Shown here: positions 36,459 through 46,156 of the stretch, in pieces
Position numbering within the stretch: position 1 is the stretch's first letter
Layout of the letters: each line of letters begins with the position of its first letter
Assembly: GCF_017743865.1 (NCBI RefSeq)
Contig: NZ_JAGHRJ010000001.1
Location: 186,001 to 250,000 of the forward strand
Source of the DNA: Labrenzia sp. R4_2
Lineage (GTDB): Bacteria > Pseudomonadota > Alphaproteobacteria > Rhizobiales > Stappiaceae
Direction: 5' to 3'
Length of the DNA stretch: 64,000 nt
Position numbers and translations under genes: made by a program
Notes under the pieces: generated by a model
Told to the model about the DNA's origin: nothing
Seen by the model: only the letters and a program-made list of their open reading frames with translations
The model's database searches: none

Positions 36459-37349
36459 TTGCCGTCAGATTCTCAAGATCTTCCTCTCGCTATGGTCCGG
36501 GCTCTTCGTATCATCGAGGAAACGGGAAGTGTTTCGGAGGCTGCAAGGGCCCTAGGCATATCTCAACCGGCTGTCAGCAAGGGCATTGCCCAGCTGGAAA
36601 AACGGTTTGGACTGGATTTGCTCATCCGCGGGGCCCGGCCACTCGGGTTGACCGAAGAAGGGCAAGCCTTGGCGGCATTTGCCCGTCAGGCCGATCTTCT
36701 GCAAGACAAAGCGCTCCGCCATTTACAGGATGTCCGACGAGACAAGATCGGGACCGTCCGTCTCGGGTCCTTTGGATCGTCCGCCTCCTTCCATATTCTC
36801 CCAAGGCTAATTGGCGCGTTTGGCCGGAAATTTCCCGGTATTGACGTTGAGATCCTGGAGTTCCCGGACGCAGACCTTGAAACGGTTTTACGCAGCGGAG
36901 GTGTGGATGCGGCGATCTTGGCGGATCCCCATAAAGAGGATCTGGACATTCTCCCGCTCGTTTCGGACGAGCTGGTCGCCCTGGTCCGCGAAGATCATCC
37001 GTTGTCGGTAAGGTCAACGGTGCGGGCGGAGGACCTTTGCCACGATCCCTTTATCCTGACCAAAGGCGGGAGCGCGCCGTTGGTTGAGAAATGGTTCGCA
37101 GCTGCCGGACAGACACCGAAAGTGGCGCACACCATATTGCAGGTGAATTCGATCCTGGCACTGGTCAAGGCTGGCCTTGGGGTGTCGATCATTGCAAAAC
37201 TGGCTCTTCCGTCTGAGCCGGTTGGCGTGAAAGTCTTGCCGCTCACCCCGACTGCGCCAAGGTCGATAATCCTGGCCCGGATCGACAAGGCTCCGCGGTC
37301 CCGCGCCGCGCAAACATTCTGGCAATTCTGCGAGAACACCTGGATCTGA
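36459..37349 (+). CDS. LysR-family transcriptional regulator
   Basis: 296 residues: N-terminal winged HTH (ETGSVSEAARALGISQPAVS) and a C-terminal periplasmic-binding-like effector domain from about residue 95 (GTVRLGSFGSSASFHILPRL). TTG at 36459 is taken as start since the HTH needs these residues; an ATG at 36492 lacks a ribosome site. Probably controls the divergent LysE-type exporter. Confidence 0.87.
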   Translation: MPSDSQDLPLAMVRALRIIEETGSVSEAARALGISQPAVSKGIAQLEKRFGLDLLIRGARPLGLTEEGQALAAFARQADLLQDKALRHLQDVRRDKIGTVRLGSFGSSASFHILPRLIGAFGRKFPGIDVEILEFPDADLETVLRSGGVDAAILADPHKEDLDILPLVSDELVALVREDHPLSVRSTVRAEDLCHDPFILTKGGSAPLVEKWFAAAGQTPKVAHTILQVNSILALVKAGLGVSIIAKLALPSEPVGVKVLPLTPTAPRSIILARIDKAPRSRAAQTFWQFCENTWI

Positions 37350-37380
37350 ATGGTCGGACCTAAGTGGTATGGCAGGTTAA

Positions 37381-37992
37381 TCAGTGATCTTTCAAGGCGC
37401 GGAGGCCGATCAGGACGCGTGCACTGGCTGACACAAGGCAAACGCCGGCAAACGCCCAGGCAAGGACAGGGAACCAGGCTGGTAGAAGTGCCATCAGCAA
37501 GAAGAGGCCGATCGTTTCGGTGCCTTCCGCCAAGCCGCCAATGTAGTAGAGCGACTTGGCCCCCTGGTGGCTGGTCGAAAGGTTGCGTTTTTCCGCCATT
37601 ATGGCAAAGGCAAGGAACGCCGAGCCGTTGGCATAAAAACTTGCAAGCAGAGCCGCTGCGGGCAGTGCATTGGTCTCTGGAGCCTGAATTGCGAAGGCGA
37701 GTGGAATTGCGCCGTAGAAAAAGAAGTCGAGCGTGATGTCCAGATAGCCGCCAAGATCCGTTTTCTGGCTGGCGCGCGCAACCGCACCATCCAATCCGTC
37801 AAACAGCCGGTTAAGAGCGATCAGAACAAAGCCTGCCAGGAAATATCCAAAAGCAATCGAGACAGCAGCCAGAAACCCCAAGCAAAAACCGGACACTGTC
37901 ACCATATTGGCGCTGATGCCGGCATTGGCCAGCCGTACCCCGATTGCATTCAGGGGCGGATCGATCATTGGTCGAAGGCGGGCATCAAACAT
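37381..37992 (-). CDS. CDP-alcohol phosphatidyltransferase family protein
   Basis: 203-residue membrane enzyme with the family catalytic motif DGAVAR-x7-G-x3-D-x3-D (within LDGAVARASQKTDLGGYLD), one residue shorter in the spacer than the textbook x8 form. Transfers a phospho-alcohol from CDP-alcohol during phospholipid synthesis; the exact product cannot be told. Convergent with the LysR gene, divergent from apaG. Confidence 0.88.
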   Translation of the reverse strand: MFDARLRPMIDPPLNAIGVRLANAGISANMVTVSGFCLGFLAAVSIAFGYFLAGFVLIALNRLFDGLDGAVARASQKTDLGGYLDITLDFFFYGAIPLAFAIQAPETNALPAAALLASFYANGSAFLAFAIMAEKRNLSTSHQGAKSLYYIGGLAEGTETIGLFLLMALLPAWFPVLAWAFAGVCLVSASARVLIGLRALKDH

Positions 37993-38138
37993 GTAGAAGC
38001 GGCTTTACGAAGGATTGTTTGGGCGTTAATGCGAAATCCGGTCCGATTTCACAAGGCACACTCTTTCACGGTTGCGTCAATCGCCCTATAAGCCACATGC
38101 AACTCGGTCACTCGGCCGGAATGATAAAAGGAACAATC

Positions 38139-38540
38139 GTGTCTGGCAGTTACCGCGCCATAACCGACAATATCGAAGTCTCCGTAGAGCCTTATTATCT
38201 GGACGATGAGTCGAAGCCGGAAGACCAGGAGTTTATCTGGGCCTATCTTGTTGAGATCCACAATGGTGGTGACAAGCCTGTACAGCTCAAGAGCCGGTAT
38301 TGGATGATAACGGACGCGCTCGGCCGGCTAGAAGAGGTGCGCGGTGAAGGTGTGGTTGGTGAGCAGCCTGTGATCGAGCCGGGGGAGACCTACGAGTATT
38401 CCTCTTATTGCCCGCTTGCGACCGACTCCGGGATCATGGCCGGATCATACGAAATGGAGCGCCCAGACGGCACGACCTTCCAGGTTGAAGTGCCCGCCTT
38501 CTCGCTGGACCTTCCAGATACGATCCGCAGCCTCAACTAG
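38139..38540 (+). CDS. apaG: ApaG family protein
   Basis: 133-residue fibronectin-III-like ApaG domain: YRAITDNIEVSVEPYYLDDE, YLVEIHNGGDKPVQLKSRYW and GEGVVGEQPVIEPGETYEYS. GTG at 38139 is chosen because AAGGA lies 6 nt before it and the family normally starts just before YRAIT; upstream ATGs at 38097 and 38121 are possible. Linked in other bacteria to cobalt/magnesium tolerance; function not firm. Confidence 0.9.
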   Translation: MSGSYRAITDNIEVSVEPYYLDDESKPEDQEFIWAYLVEIHNGGDKPVQLKSRYWMITDALGRLEEVRGEGVVGEQPVIEPGETYEYSSYCPLATDSGIMAGSYEMERPDGTTFQVEVPAFSLDLPDTIRSLN

Positions 38541-38557
38541 GTTGGGCTCCGGCTCTT

Positions 38558-38968
38558 TCAGACACTGTAGAGGCCGCCCGCAAAACCGATCAGGACCCAC
38601 AAGATCCATTTCCGTCGGTTGAATGCGGTGAGCAGGGCAACGGCCAGGATCGCCATGACAGCATAGATCGCATGTCCGGCAAAACCGGTTCCAAGGACGA
38701 GCGCAAAAAGATCCGGGTCCCGGTTTTTGGCCAGCGGATAATGATACTCGGCGAACATCACCAGCGACACGGCGGTGACGCCAAAGATCCAGCCAACAAA
38801 GGCGATCAGCATCCGCACACCCCAGTGGGCTTTCTTCTGAGCTTTGTTGCGGGACACCTGCCGATTGAGGCGGTGGGCTTGAGCGGGGTGCCTAAGGGCA
38901 ACTTGCTGCTGATGGCGCCTTAACGGATAGCGCACAGTCGCCTGATAGCCTTGTGAAGGCTTGTTCAT
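38558..38968 (-). CDS. Hypothetical membrane protein
   Basis: 136 residues. A basic, Gln/His/Arg-rich cytosolic segment at 1-50 is followed by three hydrophobic spans (MLIAFVGWIFGVTAVSLVMF, DLFALVLGTGFAGHAIYAVM, WILWVLIGFAGGLY). The ATG at 38968 has GGAG 7 nt upstream. I do not recognise a family. Convergent with apaG. Confidence 0.65.
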   Translation of the reverse strand: MNKPSQGYQATVRYPLRRHQQQVALRHPAQAHRLNRQVSRNKAQKKAHWGVRMLIAFVGWIFGVTAVSLVMFAEYHYPLAKNRDPDLFALVLGTGFAGHAIYAVMAILAVALLTAFNRRKWILWVLIGFAGGLYSV

Positions 38969-39120
38969 CCCCATCTCCGCATGATGCCCCTTGGCCTTTT
39001 CGGCTCTGATCGGGTCTTAGCGGCCTCCCGGTTAGGGGCGGGTAAAGCTATTAATTCAATTTGGAACGATTTGGGCTGCCAGGCGGAGTTTGTTTAATGC
39101 ACCCTGAACCTTGACCCAAA

Positions 39121-40191
39121 CTAGCGCACCGTCACGCTTGCAGAATGCGACTGGTCATGAACCCAGTTGGCGATGAGGTCGAGTGCTCCCGGCGTAAAGG
39201 CCTCACGCCCCAAAGCCAAAAAGGCCCACTCGACCCAAAAAGGCATTTGGTCCGGGCGCTGGTAGTTAAACAAGTCAGAGCGCAACAAGCCATGACTGGC
39301 ACCGTCGATGATCTCGAACCGATTGGCTGGGTGCTGGCTTTCCAGAATTTGCCGGTAGGTCTGAGAATTGTAGTTGGGATCAACGTTTAGGTCGTCGCTG
39401 CCATGAATGATGAACATCGGTTTTCTGGCCGTCATCAGCGTTTCTGTGGAGTTTGAACGCCAGTTCTTTTTGACGAAGTGAAACCGATCCTCCGGCATCG
39501 GAGTGGTTGTGTCTTGAGCGGCAAGGTAATCGGCGTAAGCCGCCTCTGGGCCCAGATACTGTTCGTTCTGAGAGGCTTGGCGATCCAGTTCGCTTTTGAT
39601 TGCCTCTGCAGAAGCGCCGTTAGCAGCCAGTCTTTGCCGTGTGTAATATTGCCCCTGGCGCTGCCAATCGACGGCACCTCCAACGAGGACCAGAAAATCG
39701 GTTGGTTCGCTTTCCTGAGCGAGGTTAGGCAGCACCCATCCGGCCTGAGAGAACCCCAGAAAGCCAAATGAAGACAGTGACAGGTCGGGAAGTGTTTTCA
39801 ATTGAAGAAGGGCCGCCTTCGCAAGGTCAGCCCTGTCACTCATGGAATGGTCCAGCCAATTGCCTTGACTGTCGCCAACGCCTGGCTTGTCCCAGGAGTA
39901 AACGGCGATGCCACTCTCCAGAAAGGCCTTTATGAGCGGCAGGTATCCGCCGCCCGAGTACCGGTCCTGCGGTCCGTCGCCATGGACCAGCAGTATGACA
40001 GGAGCGCCCTGCACGCCGGGCAGGTGCAGGGTCCCGGAGATTTGTGTGTCCTGATGGCGAAACGAAACCGACCTGGCCTCGTAAGCCGAAAGGTCAAAAT
40101 CATCGAGGCCCGATAATACCTGCAGGCCGAGGACCAGCATGACCGCGCTAAAGACCGATCCGGTCAACCAGTAGAACCAGCGCCGTGGCAT
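39121..40191 (-). CDS. Alpha/beta hydrolase, membrane-anchored
   Basis: 356 residues with an N-terminal hydrophobic anchor (WLTGSVFSAVMLVLGLQVLS) and an extracytoplasmic alpha/beta-hydrolase fold: VILLVHGDGPQDR oxyanion loop, FLGFSQAGWVLP with nucleophile Ser, IIHGSDDLNVDP with Asp, GASHGLL with His. Resembles BAAT/dienelactone-type hydrolases. ATG 40191 is preferred over the TTG at 40200. Confidence 0.8.
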   Translation of the reverse strand: MPRRWFYWLTGSVFSAVMLVLGLQVLSGLDDFDLSAYEARSVSFRHQDTQISGTLHLPGVQGAPVILLVHGDGPQDRYSGGGYLPLIKAFLESGIAVYSWDKPGVGDSQGNWLDHSMSDRADLAKAALLQLKTLPDLSLSSFGFLGFSQAGWVLPNLAQESEPTDFLVLVGGAVDWQRQGQYYTRQRLAANGASAEAIKSELDRQASQNEQYLGPEAAYADYLAAQDTTTPMPEDRFHFVKKNWRSNSTETLMTARKPMFIIHGSDDLNVDPNYNSQTYRQILESQHPANRFEIIDGASHGLLRSDLFNYQRPDQMPFWVEWAFLALGREAFTPGALDLIANWVHDQSHSASVTVR

Positions 40192-40217
40192 GGCACGCAA
40201 GGATCGATACCCTCTGA

Positions 40218-40637
40218 TCAGGCCGTGCGGTGGCGGGCGATGGCGCCGCGCTCAATTGCTGCGACGGTCAGTTTGTCCAGGCTGAAACGGTCGCGCAGCA
40301 ACTGGAGGATCCGCAGCTCTTCCTTTTCGACGTGAAGATCGGCTGCCGCAACTTCAACGGCCAGCGCATAGGCGGTGTCATAGAGTTTTGACGGCAGAAT
40401 GTCGCCGACGAGTTCAAGAACCAGCGACAGGCCATTTTCATCCTGCAGAATGTCGCCGCAGCGCTGAGCTGCCGGAATGACATTGTTCGGGTTGTAATCC
40501 TTGAAGACGGGCAGTGTCTTGATCATGTCGCCGATCGTTGCCAGTTCATTGTCGGTCATGGAATTGTCCGAGGCGGCGACAATCACCATCACATAGATGA
40601 GAGCTTCCTCGATGCTGATCGGGTCTTGTCCTGACAC
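40218..40637 (-). CDS. TerB-like (tellurite resistance) domain protein
   Basis: 139 residues, all-helical TerB/DjlA-like fold: MVIVAASDNSMTDNELATIG and AVEVAAADLHVEKEELRILQ are the two paired acidic helices that bind metal in TerB. The start is a GTG with AAGGAG upstream. No other ter genes are nearby, so a general stress role is as likely as tellurite resistance. Confidence 0.8.
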   Translation of the reverse strand: MSGQDPISIEEALIYVMVIVAASDNSMTDNELATIGDMIKTLPVFKDYNPNNVIPAAQRCGDILQDENGLSLVLELVGDILPSKLYDTAYALAVEVAAADLHVEKEELRILQLLRDRFSLDKLTVAAIERGAIARHRTA

Positions 40638-40845
40638 TTTTCAATTCTCCTTGGCCACCAATGGGCATTTCTGTTGCCCCGATGTAACTGCTCAAACCCG
40701 CTGCTTCAAGCATGTTCCCTTTGACAATTGATTGACGGCGGCCCCGCTGTTTTCTAGTGTCGCGCCGCATCAAGCTGGCCAAGCCCGGGGAATGACCCGT
40801 TTCGCCAGCTTTTCCCTCAAGAACAACTGAAACGACCTTAAGAAC

Positions 40846-42504
40846 ATGACCGATCAATCCCTGCCTCCGCTTGACCTTTCGCAAGAGTTTGTCGAGGCGG
40901 CCACCAAGTCCAAAGCGTGGCCGTTCGAAGAAGCGCGAAAACTGGTCAAACGGATCGAGAAGCGGGATCCGCAAAAACCGGTTCTGTTCGAAACAGGTTA
41001 CGGCCCGTCCGGGCTGCCGCATATCGGTACTTTCGGTGAAGTTGCCCGCACGACGATGGTGCGCACCGCGTTCCGCCTACTGACCGAAGACAAGATCCCA
41101 ACCCGGTTGATCTGCTTCTCCGATGATATGGACGGCATGCGGAAAATCCCGGAAAACGTTCCGGACAGAGCCGCGCTGGAGCCGTATTTGCAGATGCCGC
41201 TCACTGTCGTGCCGAACCCGTTCGGCGGCGACTATGAGAGCTTTGGACATCATAACAACGCCATGCTGCGGCGGTTCCTCGACACCTTTGGCTTTGATTA
41301 TGAGTTCGCGAGTGCGACCGACTACTACAAGTCGGGCAAGTTCGACGACATTCTTCTGCGGGCTGCAGAACGCTATCAGAAGCTGATGGATGTGATGTTG
41401 CCAACGCTTGGCGAAGAACGCCGGGCGACCTACTCGCCGTTCCTTCCGATCTCGCCGACCTCTGGTCGGGTTCTTTATGTCCCGATGAAAGAGGTCAATG
41501 CCAAGGATGGCACCATCACTTTTGAGGATGAAGACGGCCAGGACGTGACCGTGCCGGTCACTGGCGGCAACGTGAAGCTTCAGTGGAAGCCGGACTTTGG
41601 TGCGCGCTGGGCGGCGCTTGACGTCGATTTTGAAATGTTCGGCAAGGACCACGGTCCGAACATGGCGGTCTACGACAAGATCTGTAAGGTCCTCGGCGGA
41701 ACGCCGCCGGAGCATTACGTCTATGAGCTGTTTCTGGACGACAAGGGCGAGAAGATCTCCAAGTCGAAAGGCAATGGTTTGTCCATCGATGAATGGCTCA
41801 CCTACGCGCCTACGGAAAGCCTGGCGCTTTACATGTTTCAGAAACCGCGCACGGCGAAGCGGATGTATTTCGATGTGATCCCGAAGGCGGTCGACGAATA
41901 CTATACGTTCGCGCAGAAATACGAGCAGATGCCGGTTGAGCAGAAACTGCAAAACCCGGCATGGCACATTCACTCCGGCGACATCCCTAAGATCGACATG
42001 CCGGTGCCGTTTGCCATGTTGCTCAACTTGGTGTCCGCATCCAACGCAGACAGCAAGGATGTGCTTTGGGCCTTCATTTCCCGTTATGCGCCAGGCGTAA
42101 CAGCTGAGACCCATCCGGAGCTTGACGCGCTGGTTGGTTACGCAATCCGTTATTTCGACGATTTTGTGAAACCGACCAAGTCCTTCAAGACACCGGATGA
42201 AACTGAGCGTCAGGCACTTGAGCAACTGGATGCGAAACTGGCGGCTCTGCCGGCCGATGCCGACAGCGCAACGATCCAGGACGCGGTTCTGGATGTAGCA
42301 AGGGCGATCGAGCGATACCAGGATCACAAAAAAAAGGGACCAGATGGTGGACCGGGTGTGTCCGTTGCCTGGTTCTCAGCGCTTTATCAGTTGCTGTTGG
42401 GACAGGAAAAAGGCCCGCGTTTTGGATCTTTTGTCGCGCTCTACGGGATTTCCGAAACCCGCGACATGATCTCAAAAGCGCTCGCCGGAACGATTGCGGA
42501 CTAG
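40846..42504 (+). CDS. lysK: Class I lysyl-tRNA synthetase
   Basis: 552-residue archaeal-type (class I) Lys[19 protein letters not shown] carries the HIGH-equivalent, and [20 protein letters not shown] carries KMSKS. Charges tRNA-Lys; class I LysRS replaces the class II enzyme in most alphaproteobacteria. A strong terminator follows at 42526-42556. Confidence 0.97.
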   Translation: MTDQSLPPLDLSQEFVEAATKSKAWPFEEARKLVKRIEKRDPQKPVLFETGYGPSGLPHIGTFGEVARTTMVRTAFRLLTEDKIPTRLICFSDDMDGMRKIPENVPDRAALEPYLQMPLTVVPNPFGGDYESFGHHNNAMLRRFLDTFGFDYEFASATDYYKSGKFDDILLRAAERYQKLMDVMLPTLGEERRATYSPFLPISPTSGRVLYVPMKEVNAKDGTITFEDEDGQDVTVPVTGGNVKLQWKPDFGARWAALDVDFEMFGKDHGPNMAVYDKICKVLGGTPPEHYVYELFLDDKGEKISKSKGNGLSIDEWLTYAPTESLALYMFQKPRTAKRMYFDVIPKAVDEYYTFAQKYEQMPVEQKLQNPAWHIHSGDIPKIDMPVPFAMLLNLVSASNADSKDVLWAFISRYAPGVTAETHPELDALVGYAIRYFDDFVKPTKSFKTPDETERQALEQLDAKLAALPADADSATIQDAVLDVARAIERYQDHKKKGPDGGPGVSVAWFSALYQLLLGQEKGPRFGSFVALYGISETRDMISKALAGTIAD

Positions 42505-42525
42505 AGCGCCAGATTTATGAAGACA

Positions 42526-42556
42526 AAGCCGATGACCGTGTGCCGGTCATCGGCTT
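42526..42556 (+). terminator. Terminator after lysK
   Basis: 13-bp perfect stem (AAGCCGATGACCG with its complement) and a 5-nt loop, followed by a T-rich CTTTGTTTT. It lies 22 nt after the lysK stop and may also serve the convergent gene. Confidence 0.9.
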
Positions 42557-42564
42557 CTTTGTTT

Positions 42565-43068
42565 TCAGGAGACGCAGGCGTTCATTTTGACGCTCGCCAT
42601 TGCATTCGGTCCGAAAACAGCCTCTGACCGTTGGCCGTCCCGGAGCGCAACGACCTTTGCGCCGGTGATTTCGGCATCTGATACCGTGATCTCGCGGTTT
42701 TGTACGGTGTCGTCGACGTCGATCGTGAAGGAAATTTTCTCGGATTTTCCAAGGCTGGTGACAGTCAGCTGGATGCTGTTGTCGCCGTCTTTCACGGATG
42801 GGATGGCAGTCAGATGCTCTCGGCCATCCGTGATTTCGAACGGCTGAAATACTTGAACGCCGACGCCGCTTGATGTCGTGTCAAAGATGAGACCGAACGG
42901 GGAGGGCTGAAGGTCAATCGTCACGGTCATCGGGCCAAGGTCGCAGCCGCCAGCCGCAGAAATTGTGAACCGGTCTTTTGGCGCCCCCTCATCGAACCGG
43001 ACATCGAGGTCCGCAAGAGCCGGGCTCGACAGCGCCAACGCCATCCCACATATCACAATCATCCGCAT
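42565..43068 (-). CDS. Hypothetical secreted protein
   Basis: 167 residues with a clear Sec signal peptide (MRMIVICGMALALSSPALAD, cleavage after ALA). The mature part is beta-rich with two Cys (GGCDLGP and KMNACVS) that may form a disulfide. AAGGAGACCAGC fixes the ATG at 43068. No family recognised. Confidence 0.7.
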   Translation of the reverse strand: MRMIVICGMALALSSPALADLDVRFDEGAPKDRFTISAAGGCDLGPMTVTIDLQPSPFGLIFDTTSSGVGVQVFQPFEITDGREHLTAIPSVKDGDNSIQLTVTSLGKSEKISFTIDVDDTVQNREITVSDAEITGAKVVALRDGQRSEAVFGPNAMASVKMNACVS

Positions 43069-43129
43069 GCTGGTCTCCTTCATCTGGTGACCAGCTTACG
43101 TTGCCGTCGTTCGGTTGGTTTATTTGAAC

Positions 43130-45124
43130 TCAGTCCGCATCGTCAAAGAATTGAATCCCGGTCATCCCGGCATCAGTCCAGACAACATGTCCAAGGCGTT
43201 CCTGATCATCGATCATCACGCTCACAGTCATGCCCTTTTCAGCGCCGATCAGTCCCTTCAGTGCCGCGCCTGTGCGGGAGATATTTTCAATTTCAACAGT
43301 CTGTGTTCTGCCATCGACCCGGGCTTGGGTAACCGCAGTCGTATCCTTTCGTGGAGATCGCCTAGCTTCGGCATCCTGGAGCTCATTTTCCATTGCTTTG
43401 GCCAGCAGAACCAACTTGTCCAACACAGCGTTACTCGCCGTATCCAAGTCTTTGAGCGCGTCAAATGCATCCTGCCTGCGGCCTTCCTCCGCCGCCAGAA
43501 GCGCCCGATGTCCAGCGTCATGAACTTCCTTGTGCGGAGCTACGAGGGCCTTGAAAGCTGGATGGTTGCGGACGCGGTCATTTTTGATGCCATCATACCA
43601 TTTGCCAAGTCGGCAATGATGGTGATCAGGCATCACAGAAGATCCCCAATCGTCATGTCCGGTCACAGTATCGACGACCCGCTTTTTGAAGAGAACATGA
43701 TCAATCCGTGCCATTTCAACCAATGACCGGTCACTGTCCGCGTCGAAGAAGCGCTTTGCATTATCACTGAAGTGGGTGTTGCAATGCTGGAGCGTGGTTT
43801 GCATTTCGCCGAGCTGCAGGTCGGTGTTGCGATTGGATTCCGCGACATTCGATACATTTCTTGCGATCTCGTGGCTGGCTTCTTTTTGCTGACGCAAAAT
43901 ATCCGTGATCTGGATAGCCCGCTCAGAAACATTTCCAACCATCGTGTCAATCGACTGCATGATTTCATTGGCAGACGCGATTGCGCTTTCACCGTTTTGA
44001 ACGGCGCCTTCTGATCCCTGAATTGCAGTTTGGATTGTTGCCATTCCTGCAGTCAGCGCATCAATGCGCTGTGCAATGTCTTCCGTTGCCTTGCCTGTTT
44101 GTGAAGCGAGTGTCTTCACCTCGGCGGCCACAACCGCGAAGCCCTTGCCAGACTCCCCCGCACGGGCGGCCTCAATTGTTGCGTTGAGTGCTAACAAATT
44201 CGTCTGATCGGCGATCGATTGGATGACCGACAGGAATTCGCTGATCTGGTTTGCCGCTGTGTTGAGGTCTGAGAGGCTTTGCGAGGTTTCGCGGGAAGTC
44301 CGGGAGATGTCACCAATCGCTTGGGACACCGCAGACATTTTGTTGAGACCGTCTTTGGCTGCGTCGTTTGTCTGTGCAGCTTCCTGTGCTGCGCCTTCAC
44401 TGTTTTCCGAGATCTGCTCGATGGAAGCAACCAGCTGATCGGCCGCTGCCGAAATGGACTCCCCGTTCACATTCGCTTCTTGTGTGTTTCGAGACAAAAG
44501 AGCCATCGCCATAACGATTTCGTTGAGCTCAACGATGTTATCAGCCGTTATCTGCAGATTGCGGAGACCGGTGGTCTCCCGTTCTTCAATGCCATCCAGC
44601 CGATGTTTTTCGGTTTCGAAGGCGCGTTGCGCAAGAATCATGTCCAGAAAAAAACGGGTCACAAGCTCCTGAATGGATGAGGTCATGGCGCTCTGCGAGA
44701 AGCGATGTTTGCGAATGAGCACCGGGATGGCTTCGTTCAACATGCGGCCAAAGGCCGACATCAGCCATTCCGCCTGCAAGCCGATCCGCACATGAGCCTG
44801 ACCGATACGCGCTGCCTGACCAATGAATTCAAGATCGGGATCATTGTTGAAAATATAGTCCCAATGCTTGCTCTGGGCATTTTTCAAGGGCTTTGTGTTG
44901 GCCGCGTTTGATCCCATTTTTGCTCGCAGCTCTTCGTTTGCAAGCATGTCATTGTAGAACCGGTCCAGCATGTCGGGCATGGCAGGTTGGAGATCCTTCC
45001 AGACTTTTTTTGACGCATGCGTGCTGCTGCCCTTTGGCGTCATAAAGTCGATGAACTTGCTGAGATTGGCTGTTTCGGAAGGCTTTACGGGCTTCGGCAT
45101 CGACATTTTTGCTAAGTCTTTCAC
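43130..45124 (-). CDS. Cytoplasmic chemoreceptor with globin, MCP, CZB and PilZ domains
   Basis: 664 residues (from GTG 45124; ATG 45106 is an alternative), no membrane span. Domains in order: globin-coupled sensor at about 20-180 with the likely proximal His111 in [14 protein letters not shown]; methyl-accepting signalling domain at about 215-450 with tip [20 protein letters not shown]; chemoreceptor zinc-binding (CZB) at about 470-585 with His476, CRLGKWY at Cys504 and HKEVH (His531, His535, exactly 27 after Cys504); PilZ at 587-664 with R588-x3-R592 and NISRTG 614-619. Should sense oxygen, zinc/oxidant and cyclic di-GMP and signal to CheA. No che genes in the window. Confidence 0.93.
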   Translation of the reverse strand: MKDLAKMSMPKPVKPSETANLSKFIDFMTPKGSSTHASKKVWKDLQPAMPDMLDRFYNDMLANEELRAKMGSNAANTKPLKNAQSKHWDYIFNNDPDLEFIGQAARIGQAHVRIGLQAEWLMSAFGRMLNEAIPVLIRKHRFSQSAMTSSIQELVTRFFLDMILAQRAFETEKHRLDGIEERETTGLRNLQITADNIVELNEIVMAMALLSRNTQEANVNGESISAAADQLVASIEQISENSEGAAQEAAQTNDAAKDGLNKMSAVSQAIGDISRTSRETSQSLSDLNTAANQISEFLSVIQSIADQTNLLALNATIEAARAGESGKGFAVVAAEVKTLASQTGKATEDIAQRIDALTAGMATIQTAIQGSEGAVQNGESAIASANEIMQSIDTMVGNVSERAIQITDILRQQKEASHEIARNVSNVAESNRNTDLQLGEMQTTLQHCNTHFSDNAKRFFDADSDRSLVEMARIDHVLFKKRVVDTVTGHDDWGSSVMPDHHHCRLGKWYDGIKNDRVRNHPAFKALVAPHKEVHDAGHRALLAAEEGRRQDAFDALKDLDTASNAVLDKLVLLAKAMENELQDAEARRSPRKDTTAVTQARVDGRTQTVEIENISRTGAALKGLIGAEKGMTVSVMIDDQERLGHVVWTDAGMTGIQFFDDAD

Positions 45125-45253
45125 GTTGCTGGATATTCAACGTCGTTAACCTAGCGTGAGCCTCGTAAAAAAAATTCTAATAATCGAATGTGTGAATATT
45201 AGTTGAAATACCTATCGCCTAATGTTTAATCTCCTTTTAAGCGTATATTATTT

Positions 45254-46138
45254 TTATTCAACTTGAGGCTGAATATCTGTATTGCCAGAGTTCGTTGTCG
45301 TGCCGTCTGTGAGTGTCCGCAGGCTCCAATCAACAACGTCTGGCGCGAGTTGCTCCAGATCGATTTCGTTGAGGGCGCTGGGTTCAGCCCAATCTGCTTG
45401 CGGAAGATCTGTCAACCACTCGGTCTGCCACTGGCCGATCTCCTTGGCTTTGGCCGCTTCTGCGAGTTCCTTGAATTCATCCGGGGCAGTTTCCAGCGGC
45501 GTTGCCCAGCCAAAGCGGACCAATTGCGAACTCAGATCGATTGCGCCTCTGGTGCAGACTGCCGAGATTTCCTGAGGGGCCAGGTCTTCTTGTTTGACAC
45601 AGCTGACTTTCAAGCGCCGGATGAGACCTCGCAGAAAGGTTCTGGCCCGCATGCCGCAGGGCCACGAGGCACCCAGTTCTGTCTTGCAGGTGGCTTCCAG
45701 ATCCAGCGATTCAATATGGGCGAGGCGCACTGTCAGGCGTCCGGACTTCAGATGTCCTGCATCCGGGACTTCAACGCGGACGAGTTCCAGCGGACCATCC
45801 GGGACTGGTTCAACCGGCGGGTTCAGGAGTTCTAACAGCCGTTCGGAGGGCCCGACACGGGTAAGCCTGCCGGTGACCTGGGGTGCCGACACACCGTCCG
45901 GTGAAACATCCCGAAGGGCATCTGGAGGGGACGCGGCAGCTTGTTCTTCCTGCGAAGGCACGCTCGGAGCAAGCGGAGCTGCATCATTTTCAGGTTTGGC
46001 CGCCATAACCGGTTCGGTTTGAGAAGAGACGGTCTCCGGCTCAGGTATAGCTGGCGGTTCTGCAATAATGAGCCACGCCACCGCGCCGGCGAAAGCACCG
46101 ACGACTGAAAGTGGGACGACCAGTGAGCGGATTTTCAT
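45254..46138 (-). CDS. Thermonuclease-like (SNase-fold) protein, probably inactive
   Basis: 294 residues: N-terminal membrane anchor (LVVPLSVVGAFAGAVAWLII), a Pro/Glu/Ala-rich linker at 28-110, and an SNase-like domain at about 125-250 (TVRLAHIESLDLEATCKTE, PCGMRARTFLRGLI, SSQLVRFGWATPL). The catalytic triad of nuclease (Arg35, Glu43, Arg87) is not kept: the GIDAPE-type loop reads HIESLD and the second Arg is missing. Four Cys could form disulfides in the periplasm. Confidence 0.7.
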   Translation of the reverse strand: MKIRSLVVPLSVVGAFAGAVAWLIIAEPPAIPEPETVSSQTEPVMAAKPENDAAPLAPSVPSQEEQAAASPPDALRDVSPDGVSAPQVTGRLTRVGPSERLLELLNPPVEPVPDGPLELVRVEVPDAGHLKSGRLTVRLAHIESLDLEATCKTELGASWPCGMRARTFLRGLIRRLKVSCVKQEDLAPQEISAVCTRGAIDLSSQLVRFGWATPLETAPDEFKELAEAAKAKEIGQWQTEWLTDLPQADWAEPSALNEIDLEQLAPDVVDWSLRTLTDGTTTNSGNTDIQPQVE

Positions 46139-46156
46139 ATCCGGATCTCAACCCTG

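Noticed and set aside
40218-40637. Dedicated tellurite-resistance locus
   Set aside because: Only a TerB-like domain protein is present; no terZDCE or kinase genes nearby.
41077-42327. 416-codon frame antisense to lysK
   Set aside because: Shadow frame opposite a conserved synthetase.
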